Shown here: positions 1 to 11,953 of the stretch, piece after piece
How the letters are laid out: every line of letters starts with the position of its first letter
Numbering within the stretch: the stretch's first letter is position 1
NCBI GenBank assembly: GCA_964036195.1
Contig: OZ038458.1
Location: 14,459,832 to 14,523,831 of the forward strand
DNA from: Sphaerolaimus hirsutus
Taxonomy: Eukaryota; Nematoda; Chromadorea; Monhysterida; Sphaerolaimidae
Length of the DNA: 64,000 nt
Direction of reading: 5' to 3'
The notes under the pieces: generated by a model
Database searches by the model: none
What the model saw: the letters and a program-made list of their open reading frames with translations, nothing else
Told to the model about the DNA's origin: nothing
Made by a program: the position numbers and the translations under genes

Positions 1-156
1 GAAGTCAACACCTCCGGTTTTGGGGGTTTGCCGCAAATTAGTGCTATGGCAGCTACCTGAGTTGATAAATGTTAAGTAAATAAATGCGCAGCGACTTTAC
101 CTTGCACGCAAGCCGAAATCAATCAAGACCCTTTATCGACTACCACGTTCGCGCAG

Positions 157-650
157 CAGCAGTCGCCCAACCCGCCGGTCGGCTCCGACAGCACGCCGGA
201 CGTGTTCGCCGTGGCTGAGTACGACAACGAGTCCGAGTGGGCCGACGAGCTAGCCTTCTCCAGGTGCCAATCCCGCACTCTGTAAAATGCCCGTAAAATG
301 TCAAATGTCACGCAAAGTATCAAAAGTCACGTAAAATGCCCCGCAAAATGGCAACTCGGTTGCCATTTTGCAGGGCATTTCACGTGACTTTTGACACTTA
401 GCATGACATTTGACATTTGACAGGGCATTTTACAGTGTCCGGGACTGCCCTCAGGGGCGACCTACTGCGCGTGATGGACGGGCGGCACGGCGCGGATTGG
501 TGGCTGTGCGCCGACAGACGCGGCCGCACGGGTATAGCGCCGGCGAATCGACTGCGGCTGCTGGGACGCCGGCTGTCGGCGACCAGCGACTTTGGATTCG
601 AGCCCAACGCGTTTGGGTTCGCGCAGACCGATTGGCCGAGTTTTCCCACT
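157..650 (+). other. p130CAS: SH3-domain exons of the Cas gene
   Basis: Exon 157-263 ends in codons for DELAFS plus AG; exon 2 restores the codon as AGG and continues GDLLRVMDG, WWLC and GIAPANRLRLL. ALYDN-like AEYDN, DELxF, GD, WWLC and the G-x-x-P-x-N-R-L-x-L ending are the conserved SH3 positions of the Cas family. The acceptor of the first exon is read at 155-156 but a few bases either way are possible. Exon 2 stays open to 707. A donor after 650 is phase-correct but weak, so its end is not fixed. Residues past about 610 look non-coding. Confidence 0.85.
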
Positions 651-3600
651 GTTGGTTTCTTTTTTCGACGGTTTTGTGTCGCTGCGGTGGTCGCCCTTTG
701 TCGCAAGTGAAAGTATCGTGGTAACATTTATGGGAATCATATTTCCTTCAAATTAGCTGTCAGTGTGGAAGTTAGGTAGATAAGTCACCATGTTATTTAC
801 ATACAGTCTGAACCTTGGATTCCATGAGACATCTTAAAATTCGCAAAAAGTTGAATTGATATGAATCTATTGTCCGAAGTCATGTTGTTTTCTGTACTTA
901 CCGCAATGTACAGACTGCATTTCCTTTAAGAAAGATCATGCAAATACCCCGTGCGGTAGGTACAAGTATAATACCTTTTCCGCATAGAAACGATGTGTAA
1001 TGCAAATTTTCAAACCGTGAGCCATACTTGTTCATGTTCGCAAACACTTGAAAGATTTGAACAGCACAGCGGCAACAAGTAAAAGTGTGCGAAGTGTACG
1101 CTGCCAATCATGAGATTCCTATCTTGTTTGGATGTCAAGGTTTTGCACATATGCATGCAGTCAGACATAAACTTTACTTAGAGCTCTTATACGCATCAGT
1201 AAATCTTCGTATTTGTAAACAAAAGGCAGAGAAGCATAAATTGTGCGTGTGTGTTTGTATTGTATTATACATGTGAACCAATATTCCGGGAACCACACCT
1301 TTGAATGCGGCAACTTTCGCTGAATTGTTCAATTAAAATATTTGCAAATACAGTGAAAACGTAGACTTTGCGTGGCGAGTAAAGATGTCACAGGGCCCGC
1401 CGCTGATGCAATTACGATACTGACGTGCCTACTCAAGCGAAAAATATTCATTTTATTATCAGGTTGCGCTGTAACGGCTCTGTCAACAACTTGCATGAAA
1501 AGTAAAACTGCCAGAACCATAATGATAATCGCTATCCGTGTACCGTGTTTTCTTGAGTGATCATCGTGAGGACATACCTAGTCATGTTTCATCAAAATTA
1601 TTTTCATAACGAAAGCTTCCATTTCACATTTATGCCACACTGGAAAATAACAAGTCGATTTCTCCATAATCAGGAGAGTTTCAGAGTGCAAAGACCTATT
1701 TTAGCAAAAACGGTAACGCCAATAGGTTGATCGTGAAGTCAACGTCTGAACTCAGTTCCCACTGTCTGCAGTGTCCAAACCTATCACCCCAACACAACAA
1801 TCCGCAGACTTTCCCGCGAGGCCGCGACCTTCTGTCCGACTTGCGCGGCAGCCGCGAGTCCATGGCCACCGGCTCGTTGGCCGGCGACGTGCCCGACAGC
1901 ATCGACTCGGTGCCGGTGAGGGGCGACGCGCACAGACGCTACAACAGGCAGCCCATGTCGGCGCGCAGTGCCGCTGCCAACACCAGTACAGGCATCCCCC
2001 CGCTCGCACATCATATGAGGCTGTTTGGCCCATCGGGTAGGTTACCTGGTGCCAGTAATATGCCCGGTAAAATGTGAAATGTCATGCAAAGTGTCAAAAG
2101 TCATGTAAAATGCCCTGCAAAATGGCAACTCGGTTGAGAAGATATGCCACTCGCAATGTGTCATACATTTTTTTTTGGCGCAGAAATCATTTGGAACTAT
2201 TTATGCTGATGCATATATCATCGCATTAAATAGGTTATCTAACATGCAGGATCATCCGTAGTATCATATTATTCAGCGCATCAATTTTGCTGTAGTTTTT
2301 ACGCACGCATGACAATTAGGTACTAGAACGGCGAAGCTAAACTGCTAGCGACTGTTAAAAATTTGTTATGTTTTATTCAAGTCCAATTTTGATGCCTTAA
2401 ATATCATCACAAATGGAGAAACTTTTCAGGATGTAAGAATGTGCACCCTTAGCGATAGCAATGATGCGACACACACTGGCTACCAGCTCAGTAAACTCGG
2501 ATTTGGTAAACTCATATATCGACATTGAATGCATTTGAGTTTACCAGAATGAGATATCTGTCAACTCAGTTGAAAAAGATATAAAATAACTCGTTCTCCA
2601 AACTCAGATGCATTCAATGTCGATTTATGAGTTTACCGAATCCAAGTTTACTGATCCGTTAAACTGGTGTGTGCGGCAACAATTTAACAGTGCGCAACTG
2701 TACTGTATCGGCATATAAACTACTTATCCGTTCGTTGTGACAGCTTATCATATAGCCATAATCAATGTGTTTCCCTTTCCACAGCGACGGACGCGCGTCT
2801 GGGCCTGCCCAACGAATTCGGCAACGGGCTGTCGTCGCCGCACTCGCCGCCGCTTTTGAACAGCGACGCGGCGTGGCGGCAGCTGCTCAAGCAGCGCGTC
2901 GGCATGATGCACGCCAGCGACCAGCATCTGTTCGGCGACTTGGCTGATGAAGGTGAATATGAGAACACAATGGAGCCGCTGATACGCGACGATGACTTTC
3001 TGATGAAGGGTAAATCGGTCAGGAATGTGCCCATTAATAGGTCTGGCAGGTGAGTGTTGAGTTGACGTGTTTTATGAAGATTGGTGTGTTGGGAATCATT
3101 GCATTTTTTCGCATTTTCTTCTCACTTTGAATCAATATTCGGAAAGCTTCATTGTCACCCAGAGGTTACACACTGCCAGCAGCTGTGCAAATATTAGGCT
3201 TTATTCACCGAAATATTTAAAATATTGAGGAAAGTTCGCTGTTCAAACTTTTTTTTGGAAATTTGGGTAGAATTTTTGAAAAATAATGTGCTTTTATGAC
3301 ATTTTCAAAATTGATGTCTTGTCAATTTACTTCATAACGATCTCCACCACCGTTTCACCAGGCAAGAGTCGGCCCCATCACTCAACCAACAAAAGTCATC
3401 AGCCTACTACAATCAGCTGACTAGAGAACAGCCTCAAAACAGGATGTTCAATCAACAACCGGAGCCTACGCAACCCGTCCGAACCAGACAGCCGTACAGC
3501 TTGAATAGTGGCAGTATTGTTGATGGCAAAACAAATGTCATGTCCAGATCTTCACATGCTTCCATTGGTGGCGATTTCGGGGCGGGTGATTTCGGACCAA

Positions 3601-6600
3601 CGAAGGAGTTTGTCAAAGTTGATGATGACTCAGAATTGAACTTTGGTGAGTGTATTTTAGCGTTTTTGGTTGAATAATTTCCCATAGAATAATTCCCTTT
3701 GTAAGACGAGAGAAGAAAAGATAATCCCCCCGCAATGCATATGATCAATTTGTTATGTCCAATTTGAACAAAAATGGCATTTTATTGATTATATAAAGCG
3801 TATTTTGTGGAATGATTTGATAGACACATGTTGAAAAAAACTTTGATGAAATAAAAATTTCTCCCCTTCAATAGTTCCCCCTTCAAAAAGTCTGACGAAA
3901 AAATAATTTCCCATGGGGAATTATTCGAGCAAATACGATAATTAATAAAAACTGCTGCATGATCTTTGCCACGAATAAAATCACTTCGCAGGTGCTAGCC
4001 AACCTTCTCCCAACGCCCGCCATCACGTGCCAATCAATGTGACACAGTCAGTAAACTCAAGCGGCCAAACGCATACACCACCGGCGCCACCGCAGCGGCG
4101 CTACTTCAACCTGTTCCAGCCGCAGCAGCAGCGCGGCACTGGCAGCTACGCGTCGCCCGCTGCGAACACTTACAATGGTCACGCTGCCGACGTTACCACT
4201 GCGCCTAGGGTCATGGGCGGCGTTCTGGCCACACCGCCAGGTGGGATAATAAAAATTCAATTTGTTTTTTTTATAGGTGTGTGATAAAAGTAATTTTGGC
4301 TGACACTCGCTTTTATGAATTGGAATGCCGCTAGTAGAATTTAAAAACGCGGCAAAATACGAACTATTCATTTTTTCTGGCATTGGTTCATACAAACATT
4401 GTATACTTTACATTATTCGACATATATTATCAACCATGAAGGTCAGGTACTTTTTGGACAAACATAATTTGTCCCTGAAGCAGCCATAAACACATAAAAA
4501 TTAAGTGCCAATCACAGGAACTAGCAGCGACGAAGAGCATTCGCGTCGCATCAGACAGCCGACAACCACAGCCGACAACCTGGACACGTCAGCTCCGAGC
4601 ACAGTCAGCCCCCTGACGCCGCCGTCGTCCACCGACGAGAGCGGCAAGAGGGCGAGCGGCGGGTCGAACTTGAGCGCGCAGGCGGACGCGCCGCAGTCGG
4701 GCAGCCGGCCGAGCTCGCAGTCGAACGACAGCTCGAACCGGTCCAGTCTGCACGACGCTTCTCTGCACTCTGGTGAGGCTGCTGAGTGCACTTGTCTTTT
4801 CACTGAATACCGTTTTAGTACTCTTCAGCTGCGTGATTCATTTGGTATCATTCGACTGTGTAGTTTTGAGGTTACCGTATTTTCTCGAATAATTCCTCTT
4901 GGGGTTATTATTTTCGTCAGAATTTTTTTGGGAGGGAGGGCTATTTAATGGGGGGGGGGAGTTATTATTTCATCAAAATTTCCAAGCATGTCTATATAAC
5001 CTTTTTTTGAATTATGCTTAATTAACAAAAAACATTTTTATTCAAATTGGGAACAACTAATTGATCGAATGCTGTAAGGGGGGATTTTTCTAGCGGAGGA
5101 ATTATTTTTCCTCACTCGTCTAACAAGGGAGAATTTTTCAATCTATTAATACTGTAATCTGTTTTCGCTGCAACTCATCACAGTGAAATTACATTTACTT
5201 TCGCAGTCGACTACGGTGGGCACGCTCGATCAGGCGGCAGCACCGGCGCAGCGCCGCACAAACTGCAGCATACATCGGTACTGATGAACGTGCTTGAAGA
5301 ACTATACGACACCCCAGCCTCCTACGCGCGCGACGTGGCCGCGCGTTCCGGCGCCGCGGGGAAACTTCCACAGCAAAGCGCCGTCGAACAGTCGCCCAGC
5401 CCCCAACCCGCTGGACATTCATCCAAACCTGCCGCGTTTCCCAAATCGCCTGCGGACGTGGCGGCAGCTACAGAACAGCCGCACGCACGTTACAACACTG
5501 AATCGCAGTCGCCAACGCCAACACGCAGCCTGCCGCAGTCGCCGCTGCAGCAGCACGGCTCGCCCAAAGAGCGCAGCAACGCGGTGCCCGGCGGCAGCCT
5601 CATTGGGCAACTGATTGAGAAGACGCGCGCGCTCACGCACAGGCAAAGTAATGCTGAGAGGGGTGATAAAGCGGTCGGTGCCGCCGGCAGGGCCGGTGCG
5701 CAGCTGCAACAAAATGGGCAGGGCTTGAAAAGTGTGCTGGTCAAGCCGAATCCATTGACGGCGACAAGCGAGCGCACTTCCACCGCTTCTACCACTTCGT
5801 CGGCGCCGCCGTCCAGTGTGAATGGGTCGAAAAAGTCTGTCACGTGGGGCTCTGCTGAGGATTATCAGCTTACTGAGGATATGCAATATCGGAAGCCTGT
5901 TTCAAATGAACGATCTGGTGAGTAAATATTTATCTGATTAGCTATGAATCCCACACACTGTAAAGTGAGAAGTTTCCATTACATTACACATGAAGTTTCC
6001 ATTCCATTACACATGACTTTCTAAGAAGTTCGACACCAATAGAATGTCTGTAAAAATCACTGCGTTCAAAAAGAAATTCACTTCTCACATTTATATTCGT
6101 TGTTCTGTCAGCTCTGGGGGCAGTTCCACACCCTGTAAAATATAAAAGAAATATTAAAATTGTCATGCGTCATGTAAGACCCTGTAAAATGTCAAACCCT
6201 GTAAAATGTAAAATGTCACTAAAGTATTTCTGTGAAATTTGTCATTTTAAATGGATTCAATTTGATCATTTTGTTTTGAACGCATAATCTATTTACAAAA
6301 AAACATCTCGTCCCACGCAGCCGCGCCATGGTCCACTGCAAACACGAGCGGCGAAGTCGCTGCGCAGTCGTCAAAACAGGCGATCCCCACGCTGCGGCCG
6401 TTCGCGCAGCGTCTGAGCGACGTGGAACGGGAGGTAGAGACTGCAGTGCGCACGCTGACCGTGCTGTCGGCGGACAGGAACTGGCGCGCGCCGCACGTGC
6501 TCCAGGCGAACTTGGCCGACGCGCAGCAGGCAGTGGACGACACTTGCGACAAGTTGAAGGCTTTTGTGGACTTGGCTGAAAGTGCGCATAACAAAGGTGA

Positions 6601-9600
6601 ATGTCCTTATTGTGGTGATGAAAGTGGTGTGGAGGGCTTGTATTATTACTTGTTAATGTGCAGAGATGTTCTGTGACACTGAAAATAGCAACAAAAAAAA
6701 CAGCATTTTTAAAACGTAATTCTGCAAAGTGCAAAGTTTTTGCAAACTATTTGACTGGGGGCCAGTTCCGCAAGTGGCAAGTAAAGAGTAAAGTTGAAAG
6801 TGAAGAGTAATAAAGGAAAGATTTAAGAGTAAAATTAAAAATAAAGAAAAATGATCAATGAAAGTTAAGAGTAAAAAAAGGTAAAATTGAAGAGTACAGT
6901 GAAGAGCAGAGCACTTTGCCACTTGCGGAACTGGCCCCTGGTGAAACTCAGCTAAAATTTTAACTGGTTCTACATAAGAATGTGCAGTTTTTCTGTCTCA
7001 CCCACGCTGTAAAAACATTTTTGCCAAACTTTTGAAAAGCCCTCATGCAAACTCGACCCATACCCCAGCTAGTGTTTCTCACACTGCCCCAACCTCGCAG
7101 AACTGGACAACATGCTTTACCCACTGAAGAGCTCTCGTTCGATCCTGTTCAACCTGCGATCAACCCTCTCATCCAACGGCTGGTCGCTGGCGGCGTTGTC
7201 GCGGCCGCACCCAGAAGCGGGCGCCCAGCACGACGCGCTCGATCAGTTCGTCGCCGTCGCAAGGCACCTGCCGCACACTTGCGGCCGGATTGCCTTGGTC
7301 GCCAGGGACAAACTGGCTGATATTGACGTCAATTCGATGCCGCAAGCGAAGAAGCCTGTTGTTAGGTGCGTTTTTGGGGTAGTCTCAGACACTGAAATGC
7401 CCTGTAAAATGTAAAAATGTCATGCAAAGTGTGAAACGTCATGCAAAATTCCGTGCAAGTGGCATCCGTTTGACATTTTACAGGGCATTTAACTTTCCAT
7501 GGGTTTTTACATTTTACAGATATTTACGGGGTCTGGGAGTGGTACCTGGCGCTACATCCAGACGTTTGACATTTTTAAAGACATTTTACATGACTTTTGA
7601 CACTATAACATTTTACATTTTACAATGGACAACGGTAATGTAATGTTATATTTTTACTTGCAAATGACTTCTCATAGTCTGAGTTGAGTAAACTTTATTT
7701 TATTTTACAGGGCATTTTACAATGCGTTTTACAGTGCCCGAGAATTTCCTGTCATCAATTACACCAAAGTATCCTCACTTTTTTCATTCTCGCAGCACGG
7801 TGACACCGGCCGCCGCTCCGCCAGCGATCAGAACGCTCAAAGTGGACTCGCGCACCGGCGCGCACATCGTCGAGGAGCACGAGGTGCTCAGCGATGCTGA
7901 GAGCCTCTTTGACGATTACGACTTCATCGAGGAGCGACCTGGCAAGCGGAAAAGTAAAACACTGGTGGAAAATGAGAAAATGGCACAGAATGTTGGCCCG
8001 CAGCAGGCGCGAAATATCAATGAGGTAAATACCGTATTTCCTCGAAATACCCCCCCTCGAAATATCCCCCCTCGTTTGACCCCCCCCCCCCCCTCTCGAG
8101 ACCACTATGAAACAATCACCCCCCTCGAAATACCCCCCCCCCCAGATTGAGTGTAAAGAGAACGTACATGACAAATACTGCAGTTTGTGTTCTGCGTAGT
8201 GCAGAACACACGTTAAAACAATGTCGTAATCACGTTAGAACAGTGTTTATACCATCTACGTACTACTATTAGTCTACAGGAGTCTATACATGTCAGTTAT
8301 TGATGCATTTTTCTACCCGAGTGTACATCACAAACGACGATATTGAACTAGGATTTGAAAAAATTTCTGGCGAAATAATACCTCCCCCCTCGAAATACCC
8401 CCCCCCCCCGCTCGTTTGCCCGACTCGACTCTAAATTTTGGCAAAATTCGAGTCGGGGTTCCTATTGAAAAATGTCCAAAAATTTCAGTTTATGAATTTT
8501 CAAACATATTTTACAAAAATTTTGCGCACAAGTGCGCATTTCCACACCATATGCTTGATATACTCGGCGTACATGATACTCTGCCCTCGCACTGATTTAT
8601 GTCTCATGTTGGAAGCGTGCCAATGATTATTGACATGGCGACTTCCGTAAAAAGATGGAAAAAATAATCGATGTGATATGTTAATGAATAACATTATAAC
8701 AACAATCAATTTTGTCATCTTTTTGTGGAACTCGCACATGTTAACCATCGTTGGCACACTTCCAGCGGGAACCACACGTGCAGGGTGTAAAGTAACCGGA
8801 GTATACTGTATTTCCTTGAAATACCCCCTTGAATTAACCCCCCTCAAAATACCCCTATGTGTTTTTGAGCTGAGGAAAGATCCCCCCCCTCAAAATACCC
8901 CGTCTGGAATATCATCATCAGGTACATCATGTATGCAATATATTTACATGATGTATTAATAGAGGCCGCAGCTACCCGCCTGATTTGTGTAGCAATGTAC
9001 ATTGATATGTCCTTATATAGCCTATTTAGTCATGTTTTTTTTACCAGTTTTGGGTATATGTAAAGGCCCATTCTTTACTACAATCGTTACGAAAATTTCT
9101 GGCAAAATAAGAACCCCCCTTCAAATTACCCCCCTCGAAATTTCCACTCTGAAAAAATAATTTAGATTTCATTGAGTGTGTGAGAAAATCGGTAGAGAAA
9201 CCAGTATCTGAAATTTCTGCAAGAATCATGCAAAAAAGTAATGCATCCGACTCGACTCGAGACTCGAGATTTTTGCATGACTCGACTCGAATTTTCACTG
9301 ACTCGCCCGACTCGACTCGCCGACTCGACGGGAAAAATTTTGGGGTTGCGACTCGAACTCGAGTTTGAAAAAAATCGAGTTGCGAGCCCTACTCACAAGC
9401 CTTCAATGCAACATTCCAGGAGTCTGCAGCAAAGAAACCACAATGGCCAACCACACCGGCACAATTTGCCGCACCAGCTCAAGCTTCACCGAGCAACGGC
9501 GCAGCCGCTACATCTAAAATAACGAGCGACCAGTCGCTTGTAGCTGAGGATCAATCTATTGTGAAATTCTATGCGCCCCAAATTGACCAGCACATGGAAT

Positions 9601-10804
9601 ATTTGTCCGTGGCGATCGAGGATTTCTTCACAGCTATCGAAGAAAGGAAGCCGCCGCAGGAATTTGTTCAGAAGAGTAAAATGGTCATTTTGGCTGCACA
9701 CAAGCTGGTTTACATTGGCGACAATGTGTCCCAGTGCGTCAAGGTGAGATATCTTCAATTATGTCAATGTAATTTTCACTGAGTTCTCTTGAATTAACCC
9801 CATATAAGCTACTTGGGGGAAGTAATAAATCCCCCTTGAATTTTTCCTCGTTTCTCGCGAGTACCTACGGCATCAAAGTAGGGTAGTTATCGGTAGTTTT
9901 CAGTCGCGAATACGGTTGTTTTCACACGAAATTTCGAAAACTCACAAATCAGCTTAGAACGCATTTGAGTTTTCAACTATAAGGTGGCCGTCAACTACAG
10001 TTGACTGAGATTAAAAATGACGCATTTTAGCAATGAATTATATAACATCCATAAAAAGAGCTCCGAATTCTGTTCTAAGAGTCTTCAACCCTTCAGGATA
10101 AGCTCCTCAAACTTAACTCCAGGCTCTACGATCTCCAAAACTGTGTAATTCAAACAGTTCGCAACACCGTACCCAAAAACCAATAAATATATTTTTCAGG
10201 ATAGCCGCGTGTCGGGCGACGTGCGCTCGCTGACCGACGCGCTGTGCGGCGCGCTCAAAGAGTCGGTGGCGAGCACCAAACGCGCAGCCGAGGTCTACCC
10301 CGATCTGTCCGCCGTGCAGGTTCGTATTTGGATGGGAAACCATGCTGTTTTGGGTGGGGCTGAGGGCAACTCAGAGCCCTGTCAGGTGGATGGACTGAAT
10401 TTCAAATTGTTACAAGGAAATCGTTTACAGCAGACGGGAATCTTCGTGATCGAAACGTAGCCGAAATTTGTTATACTCAGCGGACATCACACTTATCATG
10501 GAAACCTATCATAACCCATCTGAATAATGAACCGAAAATTATACACTTTTTCATCACATTTTATGCTTCGTTTTTACTATGGAATCATTAATTATTACAT
10601 TTATCGCCAGATTTTATTCATTAAACCATGGTAAGATTCTGCACTCCACGTGATATACGTTTGTGTGGTAATACGCGTGTTTGGCCCACAGTTATTTATA
10701 GTATACGCTCGCAGACAATGGTGGATTCGATGGTGGCAGTCAGCCGAACGGCGCACCAATTGAAGCAGGTGGCTGCGCGCTACGCCGCCGGAAATCAGCC
10801 CTGA
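157..10804 (+). CDS. p130CAS: p130Cas/BCAR1-family adhesion scaffold, 14 exons, 5' partial
   Basis: Docking protein of focal adhesion and Src-family signalling, acting at the cytoplasmic face of the membrane. Exons: 157-263, 455-~650, 1772-2036, 2785-3049, 3362-3645, 3992-4240, 4518-4772, 5207-5917, 6321-6596, 7101-7365, 7796-8024, 9420-9743, 10200-10319, 10715-10804 (stop TGA). From exon 3 on every junction agrees in phase; only the end of exon 2 is uncertain. About 1,211 codons are present, against about 870 in human p130Cas. Order of parts: N-terminal SH3; a long Ser/Pro/Gln-rich linker with few tyrosines, including a YxxP motif (YDTP) in exon 8 and YENT in exon 4; a helical serine-rich domain in exons 9-10; an acidic DDYDFIEE motif in exon 11 at the place of the Src-binding YDYV motif; and the FAT-like C-terminal bundle in exons 12-14 (FFTAIEERKPPQEFV, SKMVILAAHKLVYIGD). 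The first coding exon(s) and start codon lie left of the window. Confidence 0.93.
261..454 (+). mobile_element. MITE that forms Cas intron 264-454 end to end
   Basis: The intron is one long inverted repeat: its left half (TGTAAAATG, TGTCAAATGTCAC, CAAAATGGCAACTCGG) returns reverse-complemented in the right half. It starts with GTGCCAATCCC and ends with GGGACTGCCCTCAG. Other copies in the window (2046, 6108, 21606, 42190, 43828) start with CTGGGGGCAGTCCC or CTGGTGCCAGTCCC. Its reverse complement, GGGACTGCCCCCAG, matches the intron's 3' end with one mismatch and supplies the AG acceptor. The GT donor is the second dinucleotide of the left terminus. No target duplication is visible. Confidence 0.8.
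2046..2137. mobile_element. Half copy of the CTGG(K)GCCAGTCCC MITE in a Cas intron
   Basis: Starts CTGGTGCCAGTAAT ten bases after the donor at 2037. It carries the TGTAAAATG / GTCATGCAAAGTGTC motifs of the family up to AACTCGGTTG, then stops; the mirrored right half is missing. Confidence 0.6.
2467..2677. repeat. Inverted-repeat element in Cas intron 3
   Basis: Ends GCGACACACACTGG and CTGGTGTGTGCGGC are near-inverted, as are the inner GTAAACTC / GAGTTTAC and GACATTGAATGCATTTGAG arms. A related copy lies near 54195-54320. Probable MITE; no clear target duplication. Confidence 0.6.
3650..3950. repeat. Diverged AT-rich CCGTATTT-type repeat in Cas intron 5
   Basis: Contains AATTCCC, AAAGTCTGACGAAAAAATAATT and GGGAATTATTCGAG motifs seen in the intact element 11663-11953. 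Ends are degraded. Confidence 0.5.
4877..5155. repeat. CCGTATTT-type repeat in Cas intron 7
   Basis: Starts TACCGTATTTTCTCGAATAATTCC and contains a run of ten G at 4951-4960. It belongs to the TA-flanked family best seen at 57065-57468. The right end is diverged (ATACTGTAAT). Confidence 0.55.
6756..6940. mobile_element. Palindromic MITE filled with AAAGT-type units
   Basis: Begins CTGGGGGCCAGTTCCGCAAG and ends CTTGCGGAACTGGCCCCTG, an inverted pair of about 25 bases including AGTGGCAAGT. The interior is a low-complexity run of AAGAGTAAA-like units. It lies in Cas intron 9 and resembles the CTGGGGGCAGTCCC family in its termini. Confidence 0.7.
7373..7740. repeat. Cluster of TGTAAAATG/GGGCATTTTACA MITE pieces in Cas intron 10
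   Basis: At least three partial units in both orientations (CCCTGTAAAATG, CATTTTACAGGGC, TGACATTTT). Together they fill most of the intron 7366-7795. The individual ends cannot be separated by eye. Confidence 0.6.
8032..8410. mobile_element. TA-flanked poly-C element, right end lost
   Basis: Starts directly after TA with CCGTATTTCCTCGAAATACC. It carries several CCCCCC tracts, the CTCTCGAGACCACTATGAAA segment, and the GTGTTCTGC / GCAGAACACA inverted pair shared with copies at 42347, 56060 and 57065. It lies eight bases after the donor of Cas exon 11. Confidence 0.75.
8559..8811. mobile_element. TACTCGGCGTAC MITE, copy 1
   Basis: Ends TATACTCGGCGTAC and GTAACCGGAGTATA. Shared internal segments are TCTGCCCTCGCACTGATTTA and the inverted GTTGGAAGCGTGCCA / TTGGCACACTTCCA. 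Two more copies lie at 26931-27182 (reverse) and 50186-50436. Confidence 0.75.
10097..10186 (+). other. p130CAS: Possible alternative or relic exon of the Cas gene
   Basis: After a CTTCAG acceptor an in-phase frame reads DKLLKLNSRLYDLQNCV... to TAA. It resembles the helix coded by the next exon (10200-10319) and the vertebrate YSNLLCDLLRGIVATTK segment. Skipping from 9743 (phase 0) fits. Donors at 10157 or 10169 would be phase 0 too, but are weak. It could be an alternative last exon, a mutually exclusive exon, or chance. Confidence 0.35.
10471..10710. mobile_element. TACTCGGCGGACATC MITE in the last Cas intron
   Basis: Left end TTATACTCAGCGGACATCAC, inner ATGGAAACCTATCATAACCC, mirrored by ACCATGGTAAGATTCTGC and GTATACGC at the right. 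Relatives: 22278, 29187, 40150, 58292. Its right end abuts the GCAG acceptor of the final exon. Confidence 0.65.
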
Positions 10805-11662
10805 GATATAATCAAACAAATTATCAAACTGTCTTATGGATGATATTTTTATTGCTCCAGAATTAATATATTTTGTGTGGAAATTGATCCCACCGGTACG
10901 CAAATTTGAAAGATTCTTTTAGGCAGTAAGTTCCCATCCAAATTTTGGCCACTTCGTATTTGAACCATTTTAGAGAAAAAAAACCGCCCATAAAAGCCCC
11001 AACCATAACAATATATTCAACTGAAGAAGATTTCTGATCTCTAACTGATATACGCGGTAAGATTTTCTCTACCGTGTTTATGCTTCAATATGAATCGGAT
11101 AATAAATTATCTATTTGGAGTATCGCGATTGTCAGTGGGATAAATGGTCACACAGCCTGTCTGTATTTCGATACCTATATAGAAAAATGCTGCTTTTCAG
11201 GTATAGCATCAATTTTAAGCAGTTTAATTTGGGTTTGTGTAATCCATTTACTTGACACATTTCTTCTAGACAATGAGATATTTACCGATATACAAAATTA
11301 TCTTTATTGTCGGGTTGATGTCTTGGCAGAATTTATTATTAAAAAATAATCGCTGCCCGGCATAGGTATTTACAAATTATGGTAAGTTTTTGGGATTTTT
11401 TACACAATAAATATAGTAGCATTCTAATATTTACCGTCAAGTTTATGAATCATATTGCTTTTTTTTCTTAAACTACATCGTCCGCATCTAGTCGTTCTTG
11501 CCATTTTTGACATAACAATTGTGTATCATGATTGACATGCCCATGTAACATGTTTTGTGTGAGTATAAATGAAGAATAATTATTTGAAGCATGAATGCCA
11601 CTGAATGTACTTGAATAATAAAGTGTGTATATTTCTTGGTATTTAACCCGTAAGATTGATTA

Positions 11663-11953
11663 CCGTATTTACTTGAATAAATCCCCATTGGAAAATACCC
11701 CCTTAAGACCATACGTCCAATTCGAATAAAAATAGCATTATAGAGTGTGATTATAAAGCATGTTTTGTGGAATGCCTTGATAGAAACATGCCTAAAAATT
11801 TTTGACGAAAAACTTATTCCCACTTTGAATAATCTCCCTTTGAGAATCCCCCCTCGAATAGTCCCCCCTCAAACCGACCCCCCTCAAACAGATCCCCCTC
11901 AAAAAGTCTGACGAAAAAATAATTCCCCTGTGGAATTATTCGAGTAAATACGG
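11663..11953. mobile_element. Intact TA-flanked CCGTATTT MITE
   Basis: TA, then CCGTATTTACTTGAATAAAT at the left, and ATTCGAGTAAATACGG then TA at the right. Length 291. The interior holds several CCCCCTC runs. The TA duplication and terminal inverted repeats suggest a Tc1/mariner-type non-autonomous element. Confidence 0.8.
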
